Of a stretch of DNA of 46,923 bases, positions 31,552 through 38,528 are shown piece after piece; the stretch's first letter is position 1; each line of letters opens with the position of its first letter. The DNA lies in NCBI RefSeq assembly GCF_902804485.1, contig NZ_CADCST010000118.1, forward strand, positions 1-46,923, given 5' to 3'. The notes beneath the pieces are model-generated. The model did no database searches, had not been told where the DNA came from, and worked only from the letters and a program-made list of their open reading frames with translations. The position numbers and the translations under genes are program-made. This DNA comes from Flavobacterium collinsii (lineage in GTDB: Bacteria; Bacteroidota; Bacteroidia; Flavobacteriales; Flavobacteriaceae).

Positions 31552-32640
31552 ATGTCAGAAAATCAATTAGTTACTCAAGAGAATACCGCATTAATTGATA
31601 AGGATGGAAATGTAAACTTAGCTTCAATTTCTGAAACGGAAGTTAATAGTTACAAATCGATTTCGAATCAGTTGAATGAAAATGATACTAATTCAATCTT
31701 GAATTATGGAGCCGAAATCCAGAATTCAATTGCGAAGCAAAGTGATACTTTTTTAACCAATGTTAGAACTTATAATTCAGGTGAAGTTGGTACGTTGATA
31801 AATGACTTGCTTACAGAGTTAAATTATGTTGATGTAGATCAGCTGGATCAGGGACCATTTAAACGTTTCCTGTCTAAAATTCCGATTCTGAACAAATTGG
31901 TAACCGATGTAAAGAAATTATTCCAGCAATACGATAAGATTACTGTAAATATTGATAAGATCAGTAATAAAGTAAAGGCGGGAATGATCAATTCTGTAAA
32001 AGATAACAGTGCGCTTCAAACTATGTTTGACGGAAATGTGAATCTTATTAAAGAGATGGAAAAACACATTATTGCGGGACAAATTCGATTTAAAGAATTG
32101 GGTGAAGAACTTGCCGTAATGGAAGGGAATCCGGCTCAATACCAGGATTATCAAATTTCAGATAAAAGGAACTTTATTAATCGTCTGGACAAACGTCTGG
32201 CCGATATGAAAATTGTTCGCTTTATTATGCTGCAGTCTTTGGCACAAATTCGTGTGGTACAAAATAACAATACTTCAATTGCAGAAAAAGCACAATCAAT
32301 TCTAACTACAACCATGCCGGTTTGGAAGAATCAATTAACGCTTGCGGTTGCGTTACAAAGACAAAAACAAAATATCGAAATACAGCGAAGAGTATCTGAA
32401 ACAACAAATACCATTTTGCAGAAAAATGCTGAAATGTTAAAACAAAACAGTATTGAAGTAGCAAAAGAAAATGAAAATACAGTTGTATCTCTTGAGACTT
32501 TAAAAATGACAACAAAATCATTGATTGATACGTTGACAGAAGTAAAACAAATTCACGATCAGGGTACTGAAACCAGAAGACAACTTGATGCCGGATTACA
32601 AAGTCTTGAAGTTGAACTAAAAAAAGGAGTGATAAGCTAA
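31552..32640 (+). CDS. telA: TelA-family toxic anion resistance protein
   Basis: This 362-residue protein fits the TelA family: an almost wholly helical, coiled-coil protein with the conserved stretches VDVDQLDQGPFKRFLSKIPI, KLFQQYDKITVNIDKISNKV and RFIMLQSLAQIRVVQNNNTS, followed by KAQSILTTTMPVWKNQLTLA. It has no signal peptide or membrane helix. TelA proteins contribute to tellurite and antimicrobial resistance by an unknown membrane-linked mechanism. It sits between TerD protein 3 and an unknown 321-residue protein, in an unbroken plus-strand series. Confidence 0.9.
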   Translation: MSENQLVTQENTALIDKDGNVNLASISETEVNSYKSISNQLNENDTNSILNYGAEIQNSIAKQSDTFLTNVRTYNSGEVGTLINDLLTELNYVDVDQLDQGPFKRFLSKIPILNKLVTDVKKLFQQYDKITVNIDKISNKVKAGMINSVKDNSALQTMFDGNVNLIKEMEKHIIAGQIRFKELGEELAVMEGNPAQYQDYQISDKRNFINRLDKRLADMKIVRFIMLQSLAQIRVVQNNNTSIAEKAQSILTTTMPVWKNQLTLAVALQRQKQNIEIQRRVSETTNTILQKNAEMLKQNSIEVAKENENTVVSLETLKMTTKSLIDTLTEVKQIHDQGTETRRQLDAGLQSLEVELKKGVIS

Positions 32641-32659
32641 TTGAACAGAAATCAGTTAA

Positions 32660-33625
32660 ATGCAAGAGGAAGAGGAACGGTATGTTCAAATAATAAAAGA
32701 TAGTAATAGAAAACTTGTGATTTTAGAATTGTTATCCAATTTCTTTAGTCACAAGGATTTTGTTGGTGTTTTAATAAAAACAAGAATTATTCACACTCTT
32801 TTTGAAAACAATAAAACATTAGACATAAATAAATTAGAACTCTTTCATATACAGTTTACAAGCAGTTTTATTGAGTTGTTTCAAAAATTAAAAAAATCAA
32901 AAGAACAGCAGTATCTTTTAATTTCTGATGAGATTTATATCAATGACGATATCATAACCAAATTAAAATCAGAAATTGGAGAATCCGGATTTGCTGAAAA
33001 AGCAAAGACACATGCGCAAAATATGTCCGGAAAAATTGAAGTACTCTATAGTATGTTTGTCAATGAAAGTTCAGATTTTTTTAGTTGGAATGAAATTACA
33101 AGTTTTTCAGACCGTGTCAAACTAGAGTATTATCGGGAGATCACAATTGAAGAATATGAGAAAATAGCCTCTTTAAATAAGAAGCTGTATGAAAATAAGC
33201 ATGCAAAATTTGAAAAGAAACTTTTAGGAAGACTAAATATCCTGAAATTTAAAATTAAGTTTTTGTGTGGGCTGGTTTGTAATAATGAAGTTATCGAGAT
33301 ATTCGAATTTAGAGACTCTAATGATAAATTTATTTTTATAGCTAATGAAAAAGCATTTTATTTTTTAGATGATGCAGTAGTAGAAGAGATTAATCTTGCT
33401 AAAAATGATTCAGTTAAGGGTGAGATTATCACGCAATTAAAAGAAAAAAACTCAGCATTAACATTCGAGTTAAGTACAATAAAAACATCATTTCCTGAAA
33501 ATGTAAACGGTGTATTGCGAGAATATCTGAATAAAATTTCCTCAATGGATTTTATAGAAGAGCTTCAAAATGTAGATGAGCAAACCAATATTTTAAAAAC
33601 AATGTTAAATATTAATATTAAATAA
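32660..33625 (+). CDS. Ter-cluster protein of unknown family (321 residues)
   Basis: I do not recognise this protein. It is 321 residues, predicted helical, charged and soluble, with a few hydrophobic helices (KLVILELLSNFFSHKDFVGV near residue 14; LLGRLNILKFKIKFLCGLVC near 188). A small beta segment follows (EVIEIFEFRDSNDKFIFIA), then a helical C-terminus with acidic stretches. It has no signal peptide and no catalytic motif I can name. It lies 19 bp after telA and 12 bp before a TerD gene, so it is surely part of the operon and may be a TelA partner. Confidence 0.8.
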   Translation: MQEEEERYVQIIKDSNRKLVILELLSNFFSHKDFVGVLIKTRIIHTLFENNKTLDINKLELFHIQFTSSFIELFQKLKKSKEQQYLLISDEIYINDDIITKLKSEIGESGFAEKAKTHAQNMSGKIEVLYSMFVNESSDFFSWNEITSFSDRVKLEYYREITIEEYEKIASLNKKLYENKHAKFEKKLLGRLNILKFKIKFLCGLVCNNEVIEIFEFRDSNDKFIFIANEKAFYFLDDAVVEEINLAKNDSVKGEIITQLKEKNSALTFELSTIKTSFPENVNGVLREYLNKISSMDFIEELQNVDEQTNILKTMLNINIK

Positions 33626-33637
33626 AAGAAAATTAAA

Positions 33638-34189
33638 ATGGCAATTAATTTAGAAAAAGGTCAAAGACAGAGTATCGATGCTCCAAAATTTATTGTTGGA
33701 CTTGGCTGGGATAGTAATTCAAGTAACACAGGAGAAGGATTTGATTTGGATGCTTCCGTTTTTTTAGTGGGTGCTAATGGAAAAATTCCAAATGATAACC
33801 ATTTTGTTTATTATAATAATTTGAAATCGCCAGACGGAGCTGTAACACATACGGGAGATAATTTGACCGGAGCAGGAGACGGAGATGATGAAAAGATTCA
33901 GATAGATTTGTCTACAGTATCACCGGATGTGAATGAAATTTGCTTTGTTGTGACGATTCACCATGCTGATACCAGAAGACAAAATTTTGGTCAGATTAGA
34001 AATTCATTTATCAGAATTGTAGATCAAACGAATACTGAATTGGTGAAGTACGAGCTTGATGAAGACTTTTCTATTGAAACAGCTGTCGAGTTTGGAAGAC
34101 TTTACAAAAGAAACAATGAGTGGAAGTTTGAAGCCGTAGGTATTGGTATGAAAGGTGGCTTACAGGATTATTTAAATAAATACAACTAA
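33638..34189 (+). CDS. TerD-family protein 4
   Basis: This 183-residue TerD protein begins AINLEKGQRQSIDAPKFIVG and contains GLGWDSNSSNTGEGFDLDAS, HTGDNLTGAGDGDDEKIQID and YELDEDFSIETAVEFGRLYK, ending GIGMKGGLQDYLNKYN. It is the closest match to TerD protein 2, so genes 2-3 and 4-5 look like two copies of a two-gene unit. It is 21 bp upstream of TerD protein 5. Confidence 0.93.
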   Translation: MAINLEKGQRQSIDAPKFIVGLGWDSNSSNTGEGFDLDASVFLVGANGKIPNDNHFVYYNNLKSPDGAVTHTGDNLTGAGDGDDEKIQIDLSTVSPDVNEICFVVTIHHADTRRQNFGQIRNSFIRIVDQTNTELVKYELDEDFSIETAVEFGRLYKRNNEWKFEAVGIGMKGGLQDYLNKYN

Positions 34190-34210
34190 TTTAAAACACT
34201 ATTAACAAAC

Positions 34211-34870
34211 ATGGCTATTAACTTAACTAAAGGACAAAAAATTGATTTAAGAAAATCAAGTGGTGAATCATTAACAAACTTTTGCGTGGGTGTAAACTGG
34301 GGTGCAATTGAAACAAAAGGATTTCTGGGATTATCAAAAAACGTAGTAGAAATTGATTTAGATTTGAGCTGTGTGTTGATTGATGATCAGAATAAACTTT
34401 GCGATCATTTGTATTCTCCTTTATACAGAGTCGAAGTATTACAGCAATTTGGTCTTCCAAAAGGTAAATTGTTAAGTGTTGATGGTGCTTTAAAACACAC
34501 AGGAGATGACCTTGCAGGTGATACTGGTGGAGATGATGGTTTAGATAATGAAATTATTACTGTTGATCTTTCTAAAGTTGATGCCAAAGTAAATCAGATC
34601 TTTTTCTTTTTAAATAATGCAGGAAAAGAAGATTTCTCACAAATTCCGTATGCTAAAATCAGAATGTATGAAGGTACTCCAACCAGAGTAGTTTCAGAAT
34701 TTGCTTCTTATAATGTTTCTGCTGATTCTCAATATGTAAACAAGCGTTCTATCATTATGGGGAAATTATACAAACGTAATGGAGAATGGAAATTCAGCGC
34801 AATAGGTGATCCTACCGATGACACATTTTTAGGACAGACTATTCACAAAATAGTACAGTCTTATCTGTAA
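34211..34870 (+). CDS. TerD-family protein 5 (long type)
   Basis: This 219-residue TerD protein is of the long type, with GVNWGAIETKGFLGLSKNVV, DLDLSCVLIDDQNKLCDHLY and an extra 14-16 residue insert (SPLYRVEVLQQFGLPKGKLL) not present in TerD protein 3. The acidic loop HTGDDLAGDTGGDDGLDNEI and the ending MGKLYKRNGEWKFSAIGDPT are shared. The stop codon overlaps the next start codon by one base (TAATG), which indicates translational coupling. Confidence 0.92.
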   Translation: MAINLTKGQKIDLRKSSGESLTNFCVGVNWGAIETKGFLGLSKNVVEIDLDLSCVLIDDQNKLCDHLYSPLYRVEVLQQFGLPKGKLLSVDGALKHTGDDLAGDTGGDDGLDNEIITVDLSKVDAKVNQIFFFLNNAGKEDFSQIPYAKIRMYEGTPTRVVSEFASYNVSADSQYVNKRSIIMGKLYKRNGEWKFSAIGDPTDDTFLGQTIHKIVQSYL

Positions 34871-35283
34871 TGCAAATCAAAAATATCGACGGACTCAGCG
34901 TTTCTCAAATTAGAGACATGGTTCAGCAGGGAGGCAAATTTGTTGTATTCCCGTACACAGTGTCGTTTATATTAATGACCCTAAAAAGAAGTTCTGATAT
35001 TTATTTCATTAAGGCGAATGAAAATACGTTTAAGTATTCATATGGTTTTGTTTTTCTGAATCTGATCGTTGGTTGGTGGGGGATTCCCTGGGGACCGATT
35101 TACACAATAGGTTCGGCATATCATCATGTAGTAGGAGGTAAAGATCTGACCCAAGCAGTTCTGAGCCATTTAATGCAACATGACCCTGAAGCAAATACCA
35201 ATACTTATACTATAAATGGTATAGAAAGCTCTAATGAAAGAAGTGAAGTAACCGAAGCACCAATCTATAATATTCCTGTATAA
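34870..35283 (+). CDS. Ter-cluster membrane-associated protein, unknown (137 residues)
   Basis: I do not recognise this protein. It is 137 residues with a soluble N-terminus (LSVSQIRDMVQQGGKFVVFP) and two moderately hydrophobic stretches, YTVSFILMTL and FVFLNLIVGWWGIPWGPIYT. The second is rich in tryptophan, glycine and proline, and SAYHHVVGGKDLTQAVLSHL follows. The C-terminal 30 residues are polar and probably disordered. It overlaps the TerD protein 5 stop codon by one base and precedes the first vWA gene by 12 bp. A membrane-peripheral role is the most one can say. Confidence 0.75.
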   Translation: MQIKNIDGLSVSQIRDMVQQGGKFVVFPYTVSFILMTLKRSSDIYFIKANENTFKYSYGFVFLNLIVGWWGIPWGPIYTIGSAYHHVVGGKDLTQAVLSHLMQHDPEANTNTYTINGIESSNERSEVTEAPIYNIPV

Positions 35284-35295
35284 ATCACATTTACT

Positions 35296-35934
35296 ATGAG
35301 AAGACTGCCTGTGTACTTATTATTAGATACTTCCGGTTCAATGACCGGAGAACCTATTGAAGCTGTGAAAAACGGCGTTCAAATGATGGTGAGCTCGTTA
35401 AGACAAAATCCACAAGCCATTGAGACGGCTTTTTTAAGTATTATTACATTCGATACTACAGCGCAGCAAATTATCCCATTAACGGATTTGGCTTCTTTTC
35501 AAATGGTCGATATTAAAGCAGCCGGAGTGACAGCCTTTGGAGATGCATTGAGATTAGCGGCACAAAAGATAGAAACCGAAGTTGCCAAAACAACAACAGA
35601 ACAAAAAGGGGACTGGAAACCATTGGTATTTATTATGACTGACGGAATTCCAACCGATAATTGGGAAAGTGGTCTTAATGAATTTAAAAAAGCAAAAGTT
35701 GCCTACACCATTGCCTGTGCAGCTGGTGGAGGAGCCGATACCGCTATTTTAAAAAGGATCACAGATAATGTAGTAAGTCTGGATACAGCGGATAGTTCCA
35801 GTATTGGGAAATTTTTTCAATGGGTCACAGCTTCGATTGGAGTAACTTCAACAAAAGTAGAAGACTTCGGTAAAGAATTTACAAATTTAAAAGAATTGCC
35901 TCCGCCTCCGTCTGAACTAAACATTGTAGTTTAA
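35296..35934 (+). CDS. vWA-domain (TerY-like) protein 1
   Basis: This 212-residue protein is a single von Willebrand A domain of the TerY type. The MIDAS metal site is complete: DTSGSM at residues 10-15 (LLLDTSGSMTGEPIEAVKNG), the threonine in AAGVTAFGDALRLA, and the aspartate in FIMTDGIPTDN. It starts MRRLPVYLLLDTSGSM, as do the other two vWA proteins here. The tail has the short motif LPPPPSELNIVV, which also ends the second vWA protein. In TerY-type systems vWA proteins act with PP2C and a kinase, both of which are downstream. Confidence 0.92.
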   Translation: MRRLPVYLLLDTSGSMTGEPIEAVKNGVQMMVSSLRQNPQAIETAFLSIITFDTTAQQIIPLTDLASFQMVDIKAAGVTAFGDALRLAAQKIETEVAKTTTEQKGDWKPLVFIMTDGIPTDNWESGLNEFKKAKVAYTIACAAGGGADTAILKRITDNVVSLDTADSSSIGKFFQWVTASIGVTSTKVEDFGKEFTNLKELPPPPSELNIVV

Positions 35935-35984
35935 ATTTCGGCGAGGCAGAGTTTATATTGCCGTTTTAATTCAATAAACTTTTT

Positions 35985-36016
35985 CGTATTACGTCTTTTT
36001 TAAAAGAAGTTATACG
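35985..36016 (+). promoter_or_regulatory. Imperfect hairpin inside the Ter operon
   Basis: Arms 35985-35999 and 36002-36016 pair at 13 of 15 positions. It lies in the largest gap (159 bp) between the vWA genes, without a strong T-tract after it. It could be an RNA processing or stabilising site or a weak terminator. Function is inferred only from the fold. Confidence 0.35.
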
Positions 36017-36093
36017 CATTAAGTATGCTTGTGAATTTCTAAAACTCATGTTAGTAGTAAAGTAATTCCATTTATTAAATCATTTTTAAAGTT

Positions 36094-36729
36094 ATGAGAA
36101 GACTACCTGTTTATTTTTTGCTGGATACTTCCGGTTCGATGTATGGAGAGCCCATTCAGGCGTTAAATAATGCCTTAAGTGGTATGATTAACACTTTGCG
36201 CTCAGATCCTCAGGCTTTAGATTCCCTTTGGATTAGTATTATAACTTATGATCGTGAAGTAAAAGAAATAGTACCCTTAACAGAGTTAGTTCACTTTCAG
36301 CTTCCTGAAATCACCTGTCCACAAAGCGGTCCTACAAATACAGGAGCAGGTTTGGATTTTGTGATTAAAAAGGTAAAAACAGATGTTATAAAAGGCTCGG
36401 CAACTCAAAAAGGAGACTGGAAGCCATTACTATTTGTTTTTACAGATGGGAAACCTAGTGATATTCAGTTTTACAGAGAAAAAATCACCGAGATACGAGA
36501 TCTGAGTTTTGGAGCTGTTGTAGGTTGTGCAGCCGGACATATGGCCAACGATTCTATTTTGAAAGAACTGACAGATAATGTAGTGCATTTGGCATCAGCT
36601 GATAGTGCTACATTGAAACAATTTTTTAAATGGGTTTCTGAAACAATCGAACAAGGGAATAAAAGTCAGGGAACGGGTGAAAGTGTTACATTGCCGCCTC
36701 CGCCAAGCGAAATAACAGTAGTGATTTAG
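36094..36729 (+). CDS. vWA-domain (TerY-like) protein 2
   Basis: This 211-residue vWA protein has the MIDAS site FLLDTSGSMYGEPIQALNNA, CPQSGPTNTGAGLDFVIKKV for the threonine loop and FTDGKPSDIQFYREK. It shares MRRLPVYFLLD, QKGDWKPLLFVFTDG and the LPPPPSEITVVI tail with the first vWA protein, so the two are tandem duplicates that have diverged. It ends 1 bp before an unknown gene. Confidence 0.92.
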   Translation: MRRLPVYFLLDTSGSMYGEPIQALNNALSGMINTLRSDPQALDSLWISIITYDREVKEIVPLTELVHFQLPEITCPQSGPTNTGAGLDFVIKKVKTDVIKGSATQKGDWKPLLFVFTDGKPSDIQFYREKITEIRDLSFGAVVGCAAGHMANDSILKELTDNVVHLASADSATLKQFFKWVSETIEQGNKSQGTGESVTLPPPPSEITVVI

Positions 36730-36730
36730 T

Positions 36731-37219
36731 ATGGAAGTACTGGGCACCCTGATCACGATTATTAGTATAATTGTACATATTGTTCAAAAAGTAAATGAAT
36801 CCTCCTCCGGGAGCGATGACAACAGAAACTCTTATAGGGACGTAACTTATGAGGTTGTTCATGAGTTTACACCACAGGAAAAATTAGAAAACATGAACAT
36901 TGACAGTTTAAACATTTGTTATAAAACTGCCGGAATTAATGGCTTCTCTATTGAAAACGCAAGACGTACTTTGCTTAATCATTACGTGCAGGATGATTTT
37001 TATATCGATGATGTTATTATACGTCAGAATTGTATGTATATAAAAGTAATGCATGCTATTCCGTATAGCGGCAGGAATAAATGTTATGGGGCTTCTTTTT
37101 CAATCAATTTTATGACTGTAAATGATGGTGTCGCTGTTTATGGAGCAAAGAAAATAAATGCCGATGAAGAATTGGTTTTTAAAGAAATCGCAAACCAATT
37201 AATATACGCAGTTTCCTAA
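36731..37219 (+). CDS. Ter-cluster protein with N-terminal anchor, unknown (162 residues)
   Basis: I do not recognise this protein. Residues 2-20 are a single hydrophobic helix (EVLGTLITIISIIVHIVQKV) that could be an anchor or uncleaved signal. A serine/aspartate-rich linker follows, and then a compact domain of about 120 residues with an alternating pattern: FTPQEKLENMNIDSLNICYK, NARRTLLNHYVQDDFYIDDV, MKVMHAIPYSG-type loop and GASFSINFMTVNDGVAVYGA. Its stop codon overlaps the next start by one base, so it is coupled to the 83-residue membrane protein that follows. Confidence 0.72.
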   Translation: MEVLGTLITIISIIVHIVQKVNESSSGSDDNRNSYRDVTYEVVHEFTPQEKLENMNIDSLNICYKTAGINGFSIENARRTLLNHYVQDDFYIDDVIIRQNCMYIKVMHAIPYSGRNKCYGASFSINFMTVNDGVAVYGAKKINADEELVFKEIANQLIYAVS

Positions 37220-37470
37220 TGTATTTTATAAAGATATTTATTCAAATTCTAATTGTTGGGTTGTTTTTATACTCCAAATTATTGCCTTATAAAGATAAAT
37301 TGAATCCACAGTACAGGAGTATTTTTGATTTTTTCAATAGTATTTTTTCACCCCTATTCAATTCTCTAAAAACAATGATAAAACCTTTTCAGGTTGGAGC
37401 GGGTTTAGCGGTTGATATGACGCAGATTCTGCTTTTAGTTATTTTTTTAATGTTATTAAATTTCCTTTAA
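37219..37470 (+). CDS. Ter-cluster small membrane protein (83 residues, YggT-like?)
   Basis: This 83-residue protein has hydrophobic ends (residues 3-19, YFIKIFIQILIVGLFLYSKL; and 67-83, LAVDMTQILLLVIFLMLLNF) flanking an amphipathic middle, IFDFFNSIFSPLFNSLKTMI, ending KPFQVGAGL. The layout and the FNSIFSPL element recall the YggT family of small membrane proteins, but I cannot confirm this. It overlaps the previous gene by one base and ends 1 bp before the third vWA gene. Confidence 0.65.
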   Translation: MYFIKIFIQILIVGLFLYSKLLPYKDKLNPQYRSIFDFFNSIFSPLFNSLKTMIKPFQVGAGLAVDMTQILLLVIFLMLLNFL

Positions 37471-37471
37471 A

Positions 37472-38524
37472 ATGAGAAGATTACCCATATATTTTTTAAT
37501 TGATATTTCGGAGTCAATGGTTGGAGAACCAATTCAGCAGGTTGAAGAAGGATTGGCTACCATAATTCAGGCTTTAAAAACTGATCCGCATGCTCTTGAA
37601 ACTGTTTTTGTTTCGATTATAGTGTTTGCAGGACAGCCCAGAACATTAGTGCCTTTGCAGGAAATAGTAAGTTTTTATCCGCCTAAATTTCCAATTGGCA
37701 GCGGTACTTCTTTAAGCAAAGGACTGGGGCATTTAATGTATGAGTTAAGAAGTAATATAGTTAAAACTACTTATGAGGTAAAAGGTGATTGGAAACCTAT
37801 TGTTTTTTTATTTACAGACGGCGTTCCTACTGATGACAGTCAGGCAGCAATAAACGAATGGAAACAAAACTGGCAGCGAACAGCCAACTTAATTGCGATT
37901 TCTTTTGGTAGCGAAACAGATACAAAATTATTAGGCGAGCTTACAGAAAATGTACTGCATTTTAAAAATACCAATGTACAATCGTATAAAGAGTTTTTTA
38001 AATGGGTAACAGACTCCATAAAAACAAGCAGTATAAGTGTTGAAAGTAATTCGAATGGTTTTGAATTGGCGAAATTAGACGGAGAAACACTTTCGAAAAT
38101 AGATTTAACCAAAGAAAGTCCAAATCGTCAATATGTCGATGATAATTTTGTAGTTCTAAACGGAAAATGTCAAAATACCAAAAGACCTTATTTAATGAAG
38201 TACCGCAAAACTATCGCGGAATCTATTTATGCAGGAATAGAATTATCTTCAAAAAACTACAAGTTAGTAGGCGCATATCAGGTTGATAACTCTTATTTTG
38301 AATTAGCAGATTCGGCTAATTTTAGCAATAAAGTAAATACCGATGAACTTATTGGCGGACCAACTTGTCCGTGTTGTGGAAATCAGATTGCTTTTGCCGT
38401 TTGTGTGTGTGAAAAAATACATTGCATTGGTGACGAAGATATAAGTACTTGTCCTTGGTGTAACAATCAGGGAAGTTATGGCTGCGGTGAAGGCGGGTTT
38501 GATGTAAACAGAACACAAGGATAA
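37472..38524 (+). CDS. vWA protein 3 with C-terminal zinc-binding (TerY-C-like) domain
   Basis: This 350-residue protein has an N-terminal vWA domain (about 1-185) and a C-terminal domain with clustered cysteines: CPCCGNQIAFAVCVCEKIHC and CPWCNNQGSYGC, as in the metal-binding tail of TerY proteins. The MIDAS start reads FLIDISESMVGEP, so the usual glycine of DxSGS is replaced by glutamate while D11, S13 and S15 are kept. The threonine loop GSGTSLSKGLG and the aspartate FTDGVPTDDS are normal. A middle domain (about 190-295) has FVVLNGKCQNTKRPYLMKYR. It is followed after 4 bp by the PP2C gene. Confidence 0.9.
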   Translation: MRRLPIYFLIDISESMVGEPIQQVEEGLATIIQALKTDPHALETVFVSIIVFAGQPRTLVPLQEIVSFYPPKFPIGSGTSLSKGLGHLMYELRSNIVKTTYEVKGDWKPIVFLFTDGVPTDDSQAAINEWKQNWQRTANLIAISFGSETDTKLLGELTENVLHFKNTNVQSYKEFFKWVTDSIKTSSISVESNSNGFELAKLDGETLSKIDLTKESPNRQYVDDNFVVLNGKCQNTKRPYLMKYRKTIAESIYAGIELSSKNYKLVGAYQVDNSYFELADSANFSNKVNTDELIGGPTCPCCGNQIAFAVCVCEKIHCIGDEDISTCPWCNNQGSYGCGEGGFDVNRTQG

Positions 38525-38528
38525 TTTC

